Shown piece by piece: positions 16,833 to 25,499 of a DNA stretch of 64,000 nucleotides. This DNA comes from Cryptosporangium arvum DSM 44712 (GTDB lineage Bacteria > Actinomycetota > Actinomycetes > Mycobacteriales > Cryptosporangiaceae), in NCBI RefSeq assembly GCF_000585375.1, contig NZ_KK073874.1, positions 2,976,001 to 3,040,000 of the forward strand, in the 5' to 3' direction. The notes below the pieces were generated by a model. It was not told the origin of the DNA. It saw only the letters and a list, made by a program, of their open reading frames with translations, and did no database searches. A program made the position numbers and the translations under genes. Every line of letters begins with the position of its first letter. The first letter of the stretch is position 1.

Positions 16833-18178
16833 CGGACGGCCCCCACGGAGGCGCGGTGCACCAGGTCGGTCGTGGAGTGGCCGTCGAGGTAGGGTAGCAC
16901 GACGGCCTCGCCGCCCCAGGAGCGCACGACCGCGGCCTCGGGCAGCGCGTCGACCGTGTAGTCGCCGCCCTTGACCCAGCGGTCCGGGCGCAGCCGTCCG
17001 AGCACCCGCTCGGGAGTGTCCTCGTCGAACACCACCACCGCGTCGACGCTGACCAGGCCGGTCAGCACCCGGGTGCGGTCGGCGGCGGTGTTGAGCGGGC
17101 GGCCCGGTCCTTTGAGGCGGGTCACCGAGGCGTCGGAGTTGAGGCACACGATCAGGCAGTCGCCGGTGCGCCGGGCCGCTTCGAGCAGCCCGACGTGCCC
17201 GGCGTGCAGCAGGTCGAAGCACCCGCCGGTGGCCACGACCGTGCCACCCCGGGCCCGCACCCGCTCGGCGAGCGCCAGCGCGCCGTCCAGCCCCTCGGTG
17301 CGGCGGACCGCGGTGGTGGACGGTCCCGGCCACGCCGCGGCGCCGCCGGACTCCACGAACGCCGAGGCGGCGGCGACGGCCCTGCTGACGGCCTCCTCGG
17401 GCAGCGCCCCGTCGGCCAGCGCGACCGCGACGGTCGCCGAGAAGCAGTCGCCGGCACCGCACGGATCGCCGGACGCGACGAACGGCGCCGGCACCAGCAT
17501 CGGCGACGCCGAGCCGCGGCTGAGCACCGCGCCCCGCGACCCCATGGTCACGGCCACGTCGGACGCACCCCAGCGGGCCGCCAGGCCGGCCGCGTCGGTG
17601 CCGGCGGCCTCGGCGAGGTTCGGCGTGACCAGCCGGGCCCCGGGCACCGGGTCCCCGCCGCGGGGATGCGGATCCCACACGACCGGCACCACCCGCTCCG
17701 AGCCCGGCCGGGTGACCGTCCGCAGGTTCGGGCGGAGGACGTCGGCGACGCCGCGGCCGTAGTCGGCGACCAGGATCGCGGCGGCACCGCGCAGCACCGC
17801 GTCGAGGTCGGCGCCGGACGGCGGCAGCGGGACACCGTCGCCCCGGTCCACCCGCAGCAGCGGGCGACCGCCCGCGCGCACGCGGGTCTTGACCGGCAGG
17901 TCGCCGCGCAGCGGGAGCTCCACGAGCCGGACCCGCCCGGCCAGCAGCCCGCGCAGCGTGTCGGCGTCCGGGCCGGAACCGATCGCGGTCACCAGCACGA
18001 CCTCGCGCGCGGTCCGCTCGGCCGCGAGGCACGCGGCCAGCGCGGCCCCACCGGGCCGGGCCCGCTCGTCGGTCAGGTCCACCACCGGCACGGGCGCGTC
18101 CGGGGCGAGCCGGGTCGCGTCCCCGTCGAGGTCGCGGTCGAGCAGCGCGTCCCCGACCACGACCAGCGGAGCGCTCAT
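16829..18178 (-). CDS. hldE: Bifunctional heptose-7-phosphate kinase / heptose-1-phosphate adenylyltransferase
   Basis: A 449-residue fusion in the HldE (RfaE) order. Residues 1 to about 300 form a PfkB-type sugar kinase with GDALLDRDL at the start, PGGAALAA, and the catalytic GDPCGAGD (237–244). Residues about 310–449 form a nucleotidyltransferase with GGCFDLLHAGHVGLL (318–332, HxGH motif) and the KGGDYTVDALPE signature. It converts D-glycero-D-manno-heptose 7-phosphate to the 1,7-bisphosphate and later heptose-1-phosphate to ADP-heptose, with GmhB acting between. It overlaps gmhA and the GT9 gene by 4 bases each. ADP rather than GDP specificity is inferred from HldE-type architecture. Confidence 0.93.
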   Translation of the reverse strand: MSAPLVVVGDALLDRDLDGDATRLAPDAPVPVVDLTDERARPGGAALAACLAAERTAREVVLVTAIGSGPDADTLRGLLAGRVRLVELPLRGDLPVKTRVRAGGRPLLRVDRGDGVPLPPSGADLDAVLRGAAAILVADYGRGVADVLRPNLRTVTRPGSERVVPVVWDPHPRGGDPVPGARLVTPNLAEAAGTDAAGLAARWGASDVAVTMGSRGAVLSRGSASPMLVPAPFVASGDPCGAGDCFSATVAVALADGALPEEAVSRAVAAASAFVESGGAAAWPGPSTTAVRRTEGLDGALALAERVRARGGTVVATGGCFDLLHAGHVGLLEAARRTGDCLIVCLNSDASVTRLKGPGRPLNTAADRTRVLTGLVSVDAVVVFDEDTPERVLGRLRPDRWVKGGDYTVDALPEAAVVRSWGGEAVVLPYLDGHSTTDLVHRASVGAVR

Positions 18179-18792
18179 GCCGGCATCCGGTGGTCGGCCA
18201 GCGCCGCGTCGAACGCCGCGCAGAGCAGGTGCAGCGCGACCAGGTGCGCCTCCTGGACGGTCGCGGTGCGGTCGGCCTCCACGCACAGTGCGGCGTCGGC
18301 CGCGGCCGCGAGCGGGTTGGGGCGCGGCCCGGTCATCGCCCACACCGTGACCCCGCATTCACGTGCGACCTCGGTGGCCCGGAGCAGGTTGCGGCTGCTC
18401 CCCGACGTCGACATCGTCACCAGGACGTCCCCGGGGCGGCCGTGCGCCGCGACCTGGCGCGCGAACAGCTCCTCGAAGCCGTAGTCGTTGCCGATCGCGG
18501 TGAGGCTGGACGTCTCGGCGTGCAGCGCGATCGCCGAGTAGGCCGGGCGCTCGTCCTGGTAGCGGCCGACCAGCTCCGCGGTGAGGTGCTGCGCCTGGGC
18601 CGCGCTCCCGCCGTTCCCGGCGGCGAGCAGCCGCGCCCCGGTCGACAGCCGGTCGGCCAGCGTCGCGCCCCACGCGTTCAGCAGCGGCAGTTGGGTGGTG
18701 CGCAGCCGGACGAGCGTCTCCTCGAGTGCGACGCAGTGCGCGGCCGCGCGGTCGAGACCGGTGAAGAGGGGCCGGTCGAGTTGAGAGGTCAT
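18175..18792 (-). CDS. gmhA: Sedoheptulose-7-phosphate isomerase (phosphoheptose isomerase)
   Basis: A 205-residue SIS-domain protein. The phosphate-binding AAGNGGSAAQAQHLTAELVG is at about 57–76, matching GmhA, and the second SIS loop STSGSSRNLL follows. The metal/catalytic His in QHLTAE and the late QEAHLVALHLLCAAFD segment with a further His are as in GmhA. It catalyses sedoheptulose-7-phosphate to D-glycero-D-manno-heptose-7-phosphate, the first step toward ADP-heptose. It overlaps the GT4 and hldE genes by ATGA junctions. Confidence 0.93.
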   Translation of the reverse strand: MTSQLDRPLFTGLDRAAAHCVALEETLVRLRTTQLPLLNAWGATLADRLSTGARLLAAGNGGSAAQAQHLTAELVGRYQDERPAYSAIALHAETSSLTAIGNDYGFEELFARQVAAHGRPGDVLVTMSTSGSSRNLLRATEVARECGVTVWAMTGPRPNPLAAAADAALCVEADRTATVQEAHLVALHLLCAAFDAALADHRMPA

Positions 18793-20045
18793 CGTGCTGC
18801 TCCTGTGGGAGTGGCGGCCGGGCGCAGGCGCCGGACCGTCGACGGGGGAAGGGGGCGCCGGAGAACCTCGCGGTAGACGACTTCGGTGGCCGCCGCGACG
18901 CGGTCCCACCCGTAGCGGGACTCGGCCCGGCGCCGCCCGGCCGCCCCGAACTCGGCCCGGGCCGACGGCGACTCCAGCAACGAGGTCACGGCCCGGGCCA
19001 GCGCCGCCGGGTCCTCCGGCGCGACCAGGTACCCGGTGCGGCCGTCGGCGACCGTGTCGAGGTGTCCCCCGACCGCGCCGGCCACGACCGGTCTCGCGCA
19101 GGCCATCGCTTCCAGCGGCACGATGCCGAACGGCTCGTAGCGCGGTGGGCAGACGATCACGTCGGCGCTGCGGAACAGCGCAGGCATCTGCGCGCGCTCG
19201 ACGCCACCGAGCAGCACCAGGCGGTCGGCCACGCCCAGCGACCGGGCGAGCGACAGCAACCGCTGGGCCTCGGGCTCGGCGGCCAGCCGCTCGAACGGCG
19301 GCCCACCGGCCAGCACCAGCTCCGCGTCCGGGATCGACCGGAGCGCGCGGAGGGCGACGTCCGCGCCCTTGCGGGGCACCAACCGGCCCACCTGGAGCAG
19401 CCGCGGGCGGCCGACCCGCGCCTCCACCGGCCCGTCCGGGGTGAACAGCGCGACGTCGACCCCGCAGGGCACCACCCGGACCCGGTCGGTCGGCACCCCC
19501 ATCGCGCGTAGCTCGCGCACCTCGTCGGTGCAGGTCGCGACGATGCGCTGGACGCTGCGCCCGATCCTCCGCTCGGCGGCGACGCGCCCCGGCGGGCTGG
19601 TGTCCCCGACGCCCTGGTGGCGCTGCTTGACCGAGCCCAGCGCGTGGAACGTCTGCAGCACCGGCACCGCCGGACCGTCGAGGTGCCGCGCTCCACCGAG
19701 CGCGGCCAGCCCCGACATCCAGAAGTGCGCGTGCACGACGTCCGGGCGTTCGGCCCGCCAGTAGGCCGCCAGTTCGTCACCGAACGTCGTCATGAACGGC
19801 AGCAACTCGTCCTTCGGCACCGACGCCGGCGGCCCGGCGTCGACGTGGTGGACGGTCACCCCGGCGGCGAACGGGACGGTCGCCGGGAGCGCGGGGTCGT
19901 CGCGCCGGGTGTGGACGGTGACCTCGTGCCCTCGCGCGGCGAGCGCGGCCGCCAGGCTGGCCACGTGGACGTTCTGCCCGCCCGCGTCCACCTCGCCGAG
20001 CACCGCGAGCGGGCTGGCGTGCTCGGAGACCAGCGAGATCCTCAT
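18789..20045 (-). CDS. Glycosyltransferase family 4
   Basis: A 418-residue GT-B retaining glycosyltransferase. The N-terminal domain starts MRISLVSEHASPLAVLGEVD with DAGGQNVHVASLAAALA, as in MshA and sucrose-phosphate-synthase-like GT4 enzymes. The C-terminal donor domain has LLQVGRLVPRKGADVALRAL and the EX7E block RYEPFGIVPLEAMACARPVV. It follows the GT-B gene at 20042 with an ATGA overlap and overlaps gmhA by the same means. Donor is unknown; the position beside gmhA and hldE suggests action on the same glycan. Confidence 0.92.
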   Translation of the reverse strand: MRISLVSEHASPLAVLGEVDAGGQNVHVASLAAALAARGHEVTVHTRRDDPALPATVPFAAGVTVHHVDAGPPASVPKDELLPFMTTFGDELAAYWRAERPDVVHAHFWMSGLAALGGARHLDGPAVPVLQTFHALGSVKQRHQGVGDTSPPGRVAAERRIGRSVQRIVATCTDEVRELRAMGVPTDRVRVVPCGVDVALFTPDGPVEARVGRPRLLQVGRLVPRKGADVALRALRSIPDAELVLAGGPPFERLAAEPEAQRLLSLARSLGVADRLVLLGGVERAQMPALFRSADVIVCPPRYEPFGIVPLEAMACARPVVAGAVGGHLDTVADGRTGYLVAPEDPAALARAVTSLLESPSARAEFGAAGRRRAESRYGWDRVAAATEVVYREVLRRPLPPSTVRRLRPAATPTGAAR

Positions 20046-20989
20046 GCGGCCACCTCTCCGAGAAGCGCGTCCCAGTCGTCCAGGAACCGGGTGAGCCCGT
20101 ACCGCTCGAGCGCGGCCCGCCGGGCGGCGGCACCGTGCGCGGCGGCCAGGTCCGGATCGTCGAGGTAGCGGCGCGCGGCCGCGGCCAGGTCGGCCGGGTC
20201 GGTGGAGATCACCCCGGCCCCCGGCGGGACGGCCCGGACGACCTCGGTCGTGGCCAGCGCGACCACCGGCATTCCGAGGTGCATGGCCTCGAGCAGCGAG
20301 AGCCCCAGCGACGTCCACCGGATCGGGTGCAGGTAGCAGCGGCGCGCGGCCATCGCGTCGTGCAGTGCGGACTGCGGCAGGTCGAAGGTGCGGACACCCG
20401 GCACGTCGAGCCGGTCGGCGCGCATGCCGAACACGTCCAGCGGCACCGGGCCGGCCAGCGCGGGCAGGAGGTCGGTGCCGGTCCACCGTCCGCGCCGGAC
20501 CGGGTCGTTCACCACGACCGCGGCGCGCTCGACGGTCCCGGTCCAGCGGTGGCCCGGGTCCGGGACGCCGTGTTCGATCACCGCGGTCCGGCTCGCCCCG
20601 GAGTCCCAGAACAACCGGTTGAAATGCGTCACGTGGACGATCGGCGGGCCGGCGTCGGCCATCGGGTGACGGGTCCCGGGAACACCGCCGGTGCCGGCGC
20701 CGTCCGTTCCGGGTGTGTTGTGCTCGAGGTAGACGGCGGGGACGTCCCGCCCCAGCCACTCGCGGGCCAGGGCCGCCTCGTGCGGGCGCTGCAGGATCAC
20801 CACGTCGACGTCGGCCTCGCGCAGTTCCGCCGGCGTCACCTCGACGGCGGACGCGGGCCAGTCCCAGGTGCGCGCCCGGCCGAGGCCGTCGGGCCCCCGG
20901 TCGGGCGTGACCGGTAGCAGGTATCGATGGGGGCCGTGGACGAACGCGGTGGTCCACGAGCCGTGCACGTGCCAGAGCAGGATGTTCAC
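20042..20989 (-). CDS. Glycosyltransferase (GT4-like)
   Basis: A 315-residue GT-B protein. The C-terminal donor domain is recognisable (CYLHPIRWTSLGLSLLEAM, then GMPVVALATTEV with the acidic residue of the EX7E-like block). The N-terminal half is shorter and more divergent (VNILLWHVHGSWTTAFVHGP; AVYLEHNTPG). GTG at 20989 overlaps the upstream GT9 stop (GTGA). Proteins of this N-terminal type occur in actinobacterial heptose clusters as I recall. Donor and acceptor are unknown. Confidence 0.82.
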   Translation of the reverse strand: MNILLWHVHGSWTTAFVHGPHRYLLPVTPDRGPDGLGRARTWDWPASAVEVTPAELREADVDVVILQRPHEAALAREWLGRDVPAVYLEHNTPGTDGAGTGGVPGTRHPMADAGPPIVHVTHFNRLFWDSGASRTAVIEHGVPDPGHRWTGTVERAAVVVNDPVRRGRWTGTDLLPALAGPVPLDVFGMRADRLDVPGVRTFDLPQSALHDAMAARRCYLHPIRWTSLGLSLLEAMHLGMPVVALATTEVVRAVPPGAGVISTDPADLAAAARRYLDDPDLAAAHGAAARRAALERYGLTRFLDDWDALLGEVAA

Positions 20990-22035
20990 GCGATCACCTC
21001 CCGGTTGGTCAGAGGGACGGTGGGCCGCTGCTTGACCCGGCGGAGGAGCGAGTCGACGGCGGCGCGGACGTCCGCACCGCGAATCGACGAGAGACAGGGG
21101 TGACCCGGCACCGGGCAGGTCCGGGCGCGGGTGTCCGCGCACGGCGCGTGCTGGTCGCCGAGCAGCACCGACGGGACCCCGTACGGGGCCCAGCGCTCGG
21201 CCGGGACGACCGGCGCGAACAGCGAGACGACCGGCGTGCCGACCGCGGCGGCCAGGTGGGCCGGGCCGGTGTTGCCGACCACGGCCACGCCGGCGCCGGC
21301 CAGGATGCCGGCGAGGCCGTGCAGCCCGGTGCGGCCGCCGAGGTCCTCGGCGCCGGTGCGGCGGGCGATCGCGGCGGTCAGCGCGGTCTCGTCGGGGCCG
21401 CCGGTGAGCAGCACGCGGTGGCGTTCGCGCAGCGCGGCGGTGATCTCGATCGCGGTGTCGGGGCTCGGGGCCCTGGCCGGGACCGCGGCGCCCGGGTGCA
21501 CCACGACGTACGGCTCGTCGCCGACCAGCGCGCGCACGTCCGGCGGCGGCAGCACGGCCAGGCCGCCGGGGTCGTCGGCGCGTAGCGCGTACCCCGCGTC
21601 CACGGCGAGGTCGAGCGCGGCGTCGGCCTCGTGCCGGTGCGGCGCGCGCCGGTGACGCAGGTCGAGCAGCGAACCGGGGTAGTCGACGCTGTCGGCGCCG
21701 ATCCAGCCGATCCCGGCCAGCCGCAGCACGAGCGCGGTCGGGAGCGGGCTCTGGTGGAAGCTGGTGAGGATCAGCGCGCGGTCGAGGTACTCGACGGCGA
21801 GCGTCTCGACGATCGTCTCGATCCCGGCCGGGCGGACCGGCGGCGGCTCGAGCCCGACCCAGGGCGCGTCCCAGACGATCACCTGGTCCACGCCGGGGAG
21901 CAGGCGGGCGGCCGCCGCCCCGTGCGGTCCGCAGAGGAGCGTGACGTGGCTCGAGGACGCGGCGGCGGCGCGCACCGCCGGTCCGGCCAGGAGCACGTCG
22001 CCGGCGCTGTCCAGCCGCACCACGAGCGTCCTCAT
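20986..22035 (-). CDS. Glycosyltransferase family 9 (heptosyltransferase-like), second copy
   Basis: A 349-residue GT9. It starts MRTLVVRLDSAGDVLLAGPAV, has PYVVVHPGAAVPARAPS at the donor domain, and VAVVGNTGPAHLAAAVGTPV as the conserved NTGP.HLA motif. A Cys-containing segment near the C-terminus (PCADTRARTCPVPGHPC) is seen in several WaaF-like proteins. It shares layout but not close sequence with the GT9 at 15867, suggesting two successive heptose (or related) transfers. Overlaps on both sides are 4 bases. Confidence 0.9.
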   Translation of the reverse strand: MRTLVVRLDSAGDVLLAGPAVRAAAASSSHVTLLCGPHGAAAARLLPGVDQVIVWDAPWVGLEPPPVRPAGIETIVETLAVEYLDRALILTSFHQSPLPTALVLRLAGIGWIGADSVDYPGSLLDLRHRRAPHRHEADAALDLAVDAGYALRADDPGGLAVLPPPDVRALVGDEPYVVVHPGAAVPARAPSPDTAIEITAALRERHRVLLTGGPDETALTAAIARRTGAEDLGGRTGLHGLAGILAGAGVAVVGNTGPAHLAAAVGTPVVSLFAPVVPAERWAPYGVPSVLLGDQHAPCADTRARTCPVPGHPCLSSIRGADVRAAVDSLLRRVKQRPTVPLTNREVIA

Positions 22036-22646
22036 GCGGGGCCCCGGCCGAGGAGCGAGTGCACGGCCGCGAGCAGATCGGGCGCCACGCGCGGGGCGGC
22101 CGCGATCTCCTCCGGGCGGGTCACCGCGGTGGGCACCAGGACGCCGGTCGCTCCGGCGGCGGCGGCCGCCCCGACGTCCGCGCCGATGTCGCCGATCACC
22201 GCGGTGTCTCCCGGGGCGACGCCGAGCGCGTCGGCGGCCGCGAGCACCAGGCCCGGTGCCGGTTTCCGGCAGGCGCAGCCGGCGGCCGGGGCGTGCGGGC
22301 AGAACACCCAGGCGTCGAAGCGCCCGAGGAGCTGCTCGATGCGGTCGGCGACCGACTCGACCTGGGCGCGGGTCAGCAGCCCCCGGCCGACGCCGGACTG
22401 GTTGCTGACGACGCCGACGGGGACGTGCTCCGCGCGCAGGACGTCGAGGGCCTCCCGGGCGGAGGGCCGCAGCCGCACCGAGGCCGGGTCGCCGTTGTAC
22501 GGGGGATCGTCGACGGTCAGCGTGCCGTCACGGTCGAAGAGCACGAGCCGCGGCGCGTCGCCGTCCGGGCGGGGCCGGGTGCGCTCGGGGTGCACGTACA
22601 GCCAGGCCCCGGGCGCGAACGCCGGTGCTTCCGCGGCCGCGATCAC
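22032..22646 (-). CDS. gmhB: D-glycero-β-D-manno-heptose-1,7-bisphosphate 7-phosphatase-like HAD protein
   Basis: A 204-residue HAD-IIIA phosphatase. Nucleophile and acid are in LFDRDGTLTVDDPPY (about 36–50), motif II Ser/Thr in GVVSNQSGVGRG (about 78–89), and the GmhB-specific zinc-binding loop CPHAPAAGCACRKP at 116–129. Motif IV is in VIGDIGADVGAAAAAGA, where the usual GDS.(T/S)D is slightly altered. It removes the 7-phosphate between the two HldE reactions. GTG 22646 overlaps the GT2 stop. With gmhA and hldE in the same operon the assignment is strong. Confidence 0.9.
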   Translation of the reverse strand: MIAAAEAPAFAPGAWLYVHPERTRPRPDGDAPRLVLFDRDGTLTVDDPPYNGDPASVRLRPSAREALDVLRAEHVPVGVVSNQSGVGRGLLTRAQVESVADRIEQLLGRFDAWVFCPHAPAAGCACRKPAPGLVLAAADALGVAPGDTAVIGDIGADVGAAAAAGATGVLVPTAVTRPEEIAAAPRVAPDLLAAVHSLLGRGPA

Positions 22647-23779
22647 CGCGCCACCTCCACCCGGTCTCCGGGCGGTGGGCTCACCGGCGCCGGAGCCGAC
22701 CAGGGCCCGGCTCGGCGGTGCCGCCACCGGCCACGCAGGTGGTGGGCCACGGCTGCGGGCGGGATGAGGACGCTCGTCACGATCATCGTCGTGATCTCGC
22801 GGCCGGTGCGGGGGCCGGGCGCGATCCGGGCGGCCGCGAACTCCGCGGTTCCCGCCGCCCACACCGCCGCCGCGACCGCCGCGACCCGCCGACAGCCGTC
22901 GGCCCGCCCGGCGCGCCCCCTCGACGCGCCGGGCGCGCACGTTCGGCGCAGCACGCCGTAAGCGCCCGTGCGGCGCAGCGCGCCGGCGGACGGGCCCGGG
23001 CGGCGCCGGGCGGCGGCGGTGGCGAGCGTGACGGCGGTGGCGGCGGCCGCGGTGATCACGAGGTGGCGGGTGAAGCGGCCGCGCGGGGCCTCGGCGCGGT
23101 CCCACCAGGTCGGGCCGTGCAGCCGGGTCATCAGCACGTCGTCGGCGTTGCCGGCCTGGGCGCGCACCGAGGCGAGCGGCCCGTCCGGGCGCACCGGGTG
23201 CGTGGTGACCCGCTGCCCGGCCCCGAGCGACCACCCGGCGTCGAGTACCCGCAGCGCCAGGTCGGCGTCCTCCCGGAACGCGCGCCGGAACCGCTCGTCG
23301 AACCCCCCGGTGGCCGCCAGCGCCGCCACCCGGTACGCGATGTCGGCGGTGATCCACTTCGACTCCGCCAGCCCCGCCGTGGTGCGCTCGGCGTCGGTCG
23401 GCCGCCGCCCACCCGGCAACGGCACCACGATCCGCCCCGGCACCGCCCCGACCGTGGCGTCGGCGGAGGCCAGGTCGGTCTCGAGGGACGAGGCCCAGGC
23501 CGGCCCGGGAACCACGTCGTCGTCGAGGAACACGACCCAGGGTGTGGTCACCGAGCGCCACCCGACGTTCCGCGCGGCCGCGGGCCCGTTCCCGCAGCCG
23601 TACTCCACCCGCACGTCGAGTCCCGGCGGCACCTCGACCGGCAGCGGCCCGCACTCGTTCAGCGGCCGATCGTCGACGAGCACGACCTCGACCGGCGACC
23701 GGACGCTCCCGGCCAGCCCGTCGAGACAGGCGGCCAGGCTCGGCCGCCCGATGGTGGGGATGACGACGGACCAGTTCAT
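22643..23779 (-). CDS. Glycosyltransferase family 2 with C-terminal membrane segments
   Basis: A 378-residue protein. The GT2 domain (about 1–230) starts MNWSVVIPTIGRPSLAACL, has EVVLVDDRPLNE, the DXD-like VVFLDDDVVPGPAW and an acceptor-side FRREADLALRVLDAGW-like block (read as FREDADLALRVLDAGW). The last 150 residues include about three hydrophobic stretches (HLVITAAAATAVTLATA, VAAVAAAVWAAGTAEFAAA, TTMIVTSVLIPPAAVA), suggesting anchorage with the active site in the cytoplasm. It overlaps the carbamoyltransferase by ATGA. It may act at the membrane on a lipid- or wall-bound acceptor. Confidence 0.87.
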   Translation of the reverse strand: MNWSVVIPTIGRPSLAACLDGLAGSVRSPVEVVLVDDRPLNECGPLPVEVPPGLDVRVEYGCGNGPAAARNVGWRSVTTPWVVFLDDDVVPGPAWASSLETDLASADATVGAVPGRIVVPLPGGRRPTDAERTTAGLAESKWITADIAYRVAALAATGGFDERFRRAFREDADLALRVLDAGWSLGAGQRVTTHPVRPDGPLASVRAQAGNADDVLMTRLHGPTWWDRAEAPRGRFTRHLVITAAAATAVTLATAAARRRPGPSAGALRRTGAYGVLRRTCAPGASRGRAGRADGCRRVAAVAAAVWAAGTAEFAAARIAPGPRTGREITTMIVTSVLIPPAAVAHHLRGRWRHRRAGPWSAPAPVSPPPGDRVEVAR

Positions 23780-25434
23780 CGGCCGTCCCCGCGGCCGAAC
23801 AGCGACCCCCGGCGCACGACGAACGGACCGAGCGCGAGCAGGTCGACCGGCGCGGACCCGAAGCACTCCAGCGCGTCGCGGGGGTCGTCGACCATCGGCC
23901 GGCCCGCGGTGTTCAGGCTCGTGTTGACGACGACCGGTAAGCCGGTGCGCCGCTCGAACCCCCGCAGCATCGCCGCGACGACGGGCTCGGCCGCGGAGTC
24001 CACGGTCTGGATCCGCGCGGTGCCGTCGACGTGCACGACCGCCGGGATCCGGTCACGCCACTCGGGCTTCGTGTCGTGCACGAACAGCATGTACGGGCTC
24101 GGGAACGGGCCGCCGGTGAAGATCTCGGGCGCGCGCTCGGCCAGCACCATCGGCGCCACCGGGCGGAACTGCTCCCGGCCCTTGACGTCGTTGAGGCGCT
24201 CGAGGTTGCCGGAGTGGCCCGGGTGGGCCAGCAGCGAGCGGTGCCCGAGCGCGCGGGGGCCGAACTCCGCGCGGCCCTGGAACCACGCGACGATCTGGTT
24301 CTGGGCCAGCGCGGACGCCACCGCGTCGGCGACGTCGTCGGGCCGCTCGTAGGGAACACCTGCGGTCTTGAGCCAGGCCTCGAGCTCGGCCTCGGACCAG
24401 CCACGGCCCAGGTCGGCGCCGGCCATCGGCGACGGCTCCGCGCCGTGCATCGCGGAGAGGTACACGGCCGCGCCCAGCGCGGTGCCGGCGTCCCCGGCGG
24501 CCGGCTGCACCCACACGCGCGAGAATGGTCCTTCTCGGACGATCCGGGTGTTCGCTACACAATTCAGCGCGGTGCCGCCGGCCATCGTGAGCAGCTCGTC
24601 GCCGGTCTGGCCGTGCAGCCAGCGGGCCAGGTCGAGCAGCACGTCCTCGAGCACGAGCTGGGCCGAGGCGGCCACGTCGGCGTGGTCGGAGCTCCAGGCC
24701 TCGTCGGCGCCGCGCGGCGGGCAGAACTCGGTCCAGTCGACGCCGGTGGTGCGGAACCCGCCGTCCTCGGTGGAGTACACCCGGCGGCGCAGCTCGGCGG
24801 CCATCCGGGGCGAGCCGTAGGAGGCCAGCGCCATCACCTTGTACTCGTCGGACGAGCGGAGAAAACCCAGGTGGGCGGTCAGGTCCTCGTAGAAGAGCCC
24901 GAGGGAGTGGGGGAGCCGCTGCGACGCGAGGGTCTGCAACTCCGCGCCGACGCGCCGGCCCGCCAGGTGCGACGTGGCCTCGCCGCGGCCGTCGAGCACC
25001 AGCACCGAGCCGGTCGCGGAGTTCGGCGCGGCGTACGCGGCCGAGGCGGCGTGCGCGACGTGATGCTGGACGAACCGGACTTTCGCCGGGTCGAGGCCGG
25101 GCAGAGCCTCGGCCAGGAAGCCGGGGGCCTCGCGCGCGTACATCTGACGCAGGTGGTCCCAGGGGTCGTGCAGGCCGAGGGACTCGGCGGGCTCGGCGAG
25201 CGCGGGGTCGTAGGCGTACCCGACGACGTCGATGTCGCCCGGGCGCAGGCCGGCCTGGGCCAGACACCACCGGGCGGCCTGTTCGGGCAGCTCCCAGGCC
25301 GAGAACGGCACGGGGCGCTTGCCGTGCTTGCGGCGGGAGAAGCGCTCCTCCTCGGCGGCGGCCACCACCGTGCCGTCGACGACGAGGCAGGCCGACGGGT
25401 CGTGGAACAACGCGTTGATTCCGAGCACACGCAT
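23776..25434 (-). CDS. NodU/CmcH-type O-carbamoyltransferase (first gene of heptose operon)
   Basis: A 552-residue carbamoyltransferase. The Kae1-like N-terminal domain starts MRVLGINALFHDPSACLVVD, with the metal-binding HHVAHAASA at 124–132 and LLTMAGGTALNCVANTRI. The C-terminal domain has WFQGRAEFGPRALGHRSLLA, the family signature. Such enzymes transfer carbamoyl from carbamoyl phosphate, via carbamoyl-AMP, to sugar hydroxyls (NodU, TobZ, and the Pseudomonas LPS-core heptose carbamoyltransferase WapO). ATG 25434 follows AAAGGGAC. Leading a heptose operon, it probably carbamoylates a heptose or neighbouring sugar. Upstream are 228 bp with two inverted repeats and then tetR. Confidence 0.93.
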   Translation of the reverse strand: MRVLGINALFHDPSACLVVDGTVVAAAEEERFSRRKHGKRPVPFSAWELPEQAARWCLAQAGLRPGDIDVVGYAYDPALAEPAESLGLHDPWDHLRQMYAREAPGFLAEALPGLDPAKVRFVQHHVAHAASAAYAAPNSATGSVLVLDGRGEATSHLAGRRVGAELQTLASQRLPHSLGLFYEDLTAHLGFLRSSDEYKVMALASYGSPRMAAELRRRVYSTEDGGFRTTGVDWTEFCPPRGADEAWSSDHADVAASAQLVLEDVLLDLARWLHGQTGDELLTMAGGTALNCVANTRIVREGPFSRVWVQPAAGDAGTALGAAVYLSAMHGAEPSPMAGADLGRGWSEAELEAWLKTAGVPYERPDDVADAVASALAQNQIVAWFQGRAEFGPRALGHRSLLAHPGHSGNLERLNDVKGREQFRPVAPMVLAERAPEIFTGGPFPSPYMLFVHDTKPEWRDRIPAVVHVDGTARIQTVDSAAEPVVAAMLRGFERRTGLPVVVNTSLNTAGRPMVDDPRDALECFGSAPVDLLALGPFVVRRGSLFGRGDGR

Positions 25435-25499
25435 GCGACGTCCCTTTCGGCGGCAGTCCTGATGAGCGCGGGAGGAGCGATGTCGCCGGAACGGTTTGA

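Noticed and set aside
12148-25434. Classical secondary-metabolite or LPS O-antigen cluster
   Set aside because: No NRPS, PKS, aminotransferase, Wzx/Wzy, lipid A or Kdo genes; content fits a heptose glycan but the end product cannot be assigned to those classes.
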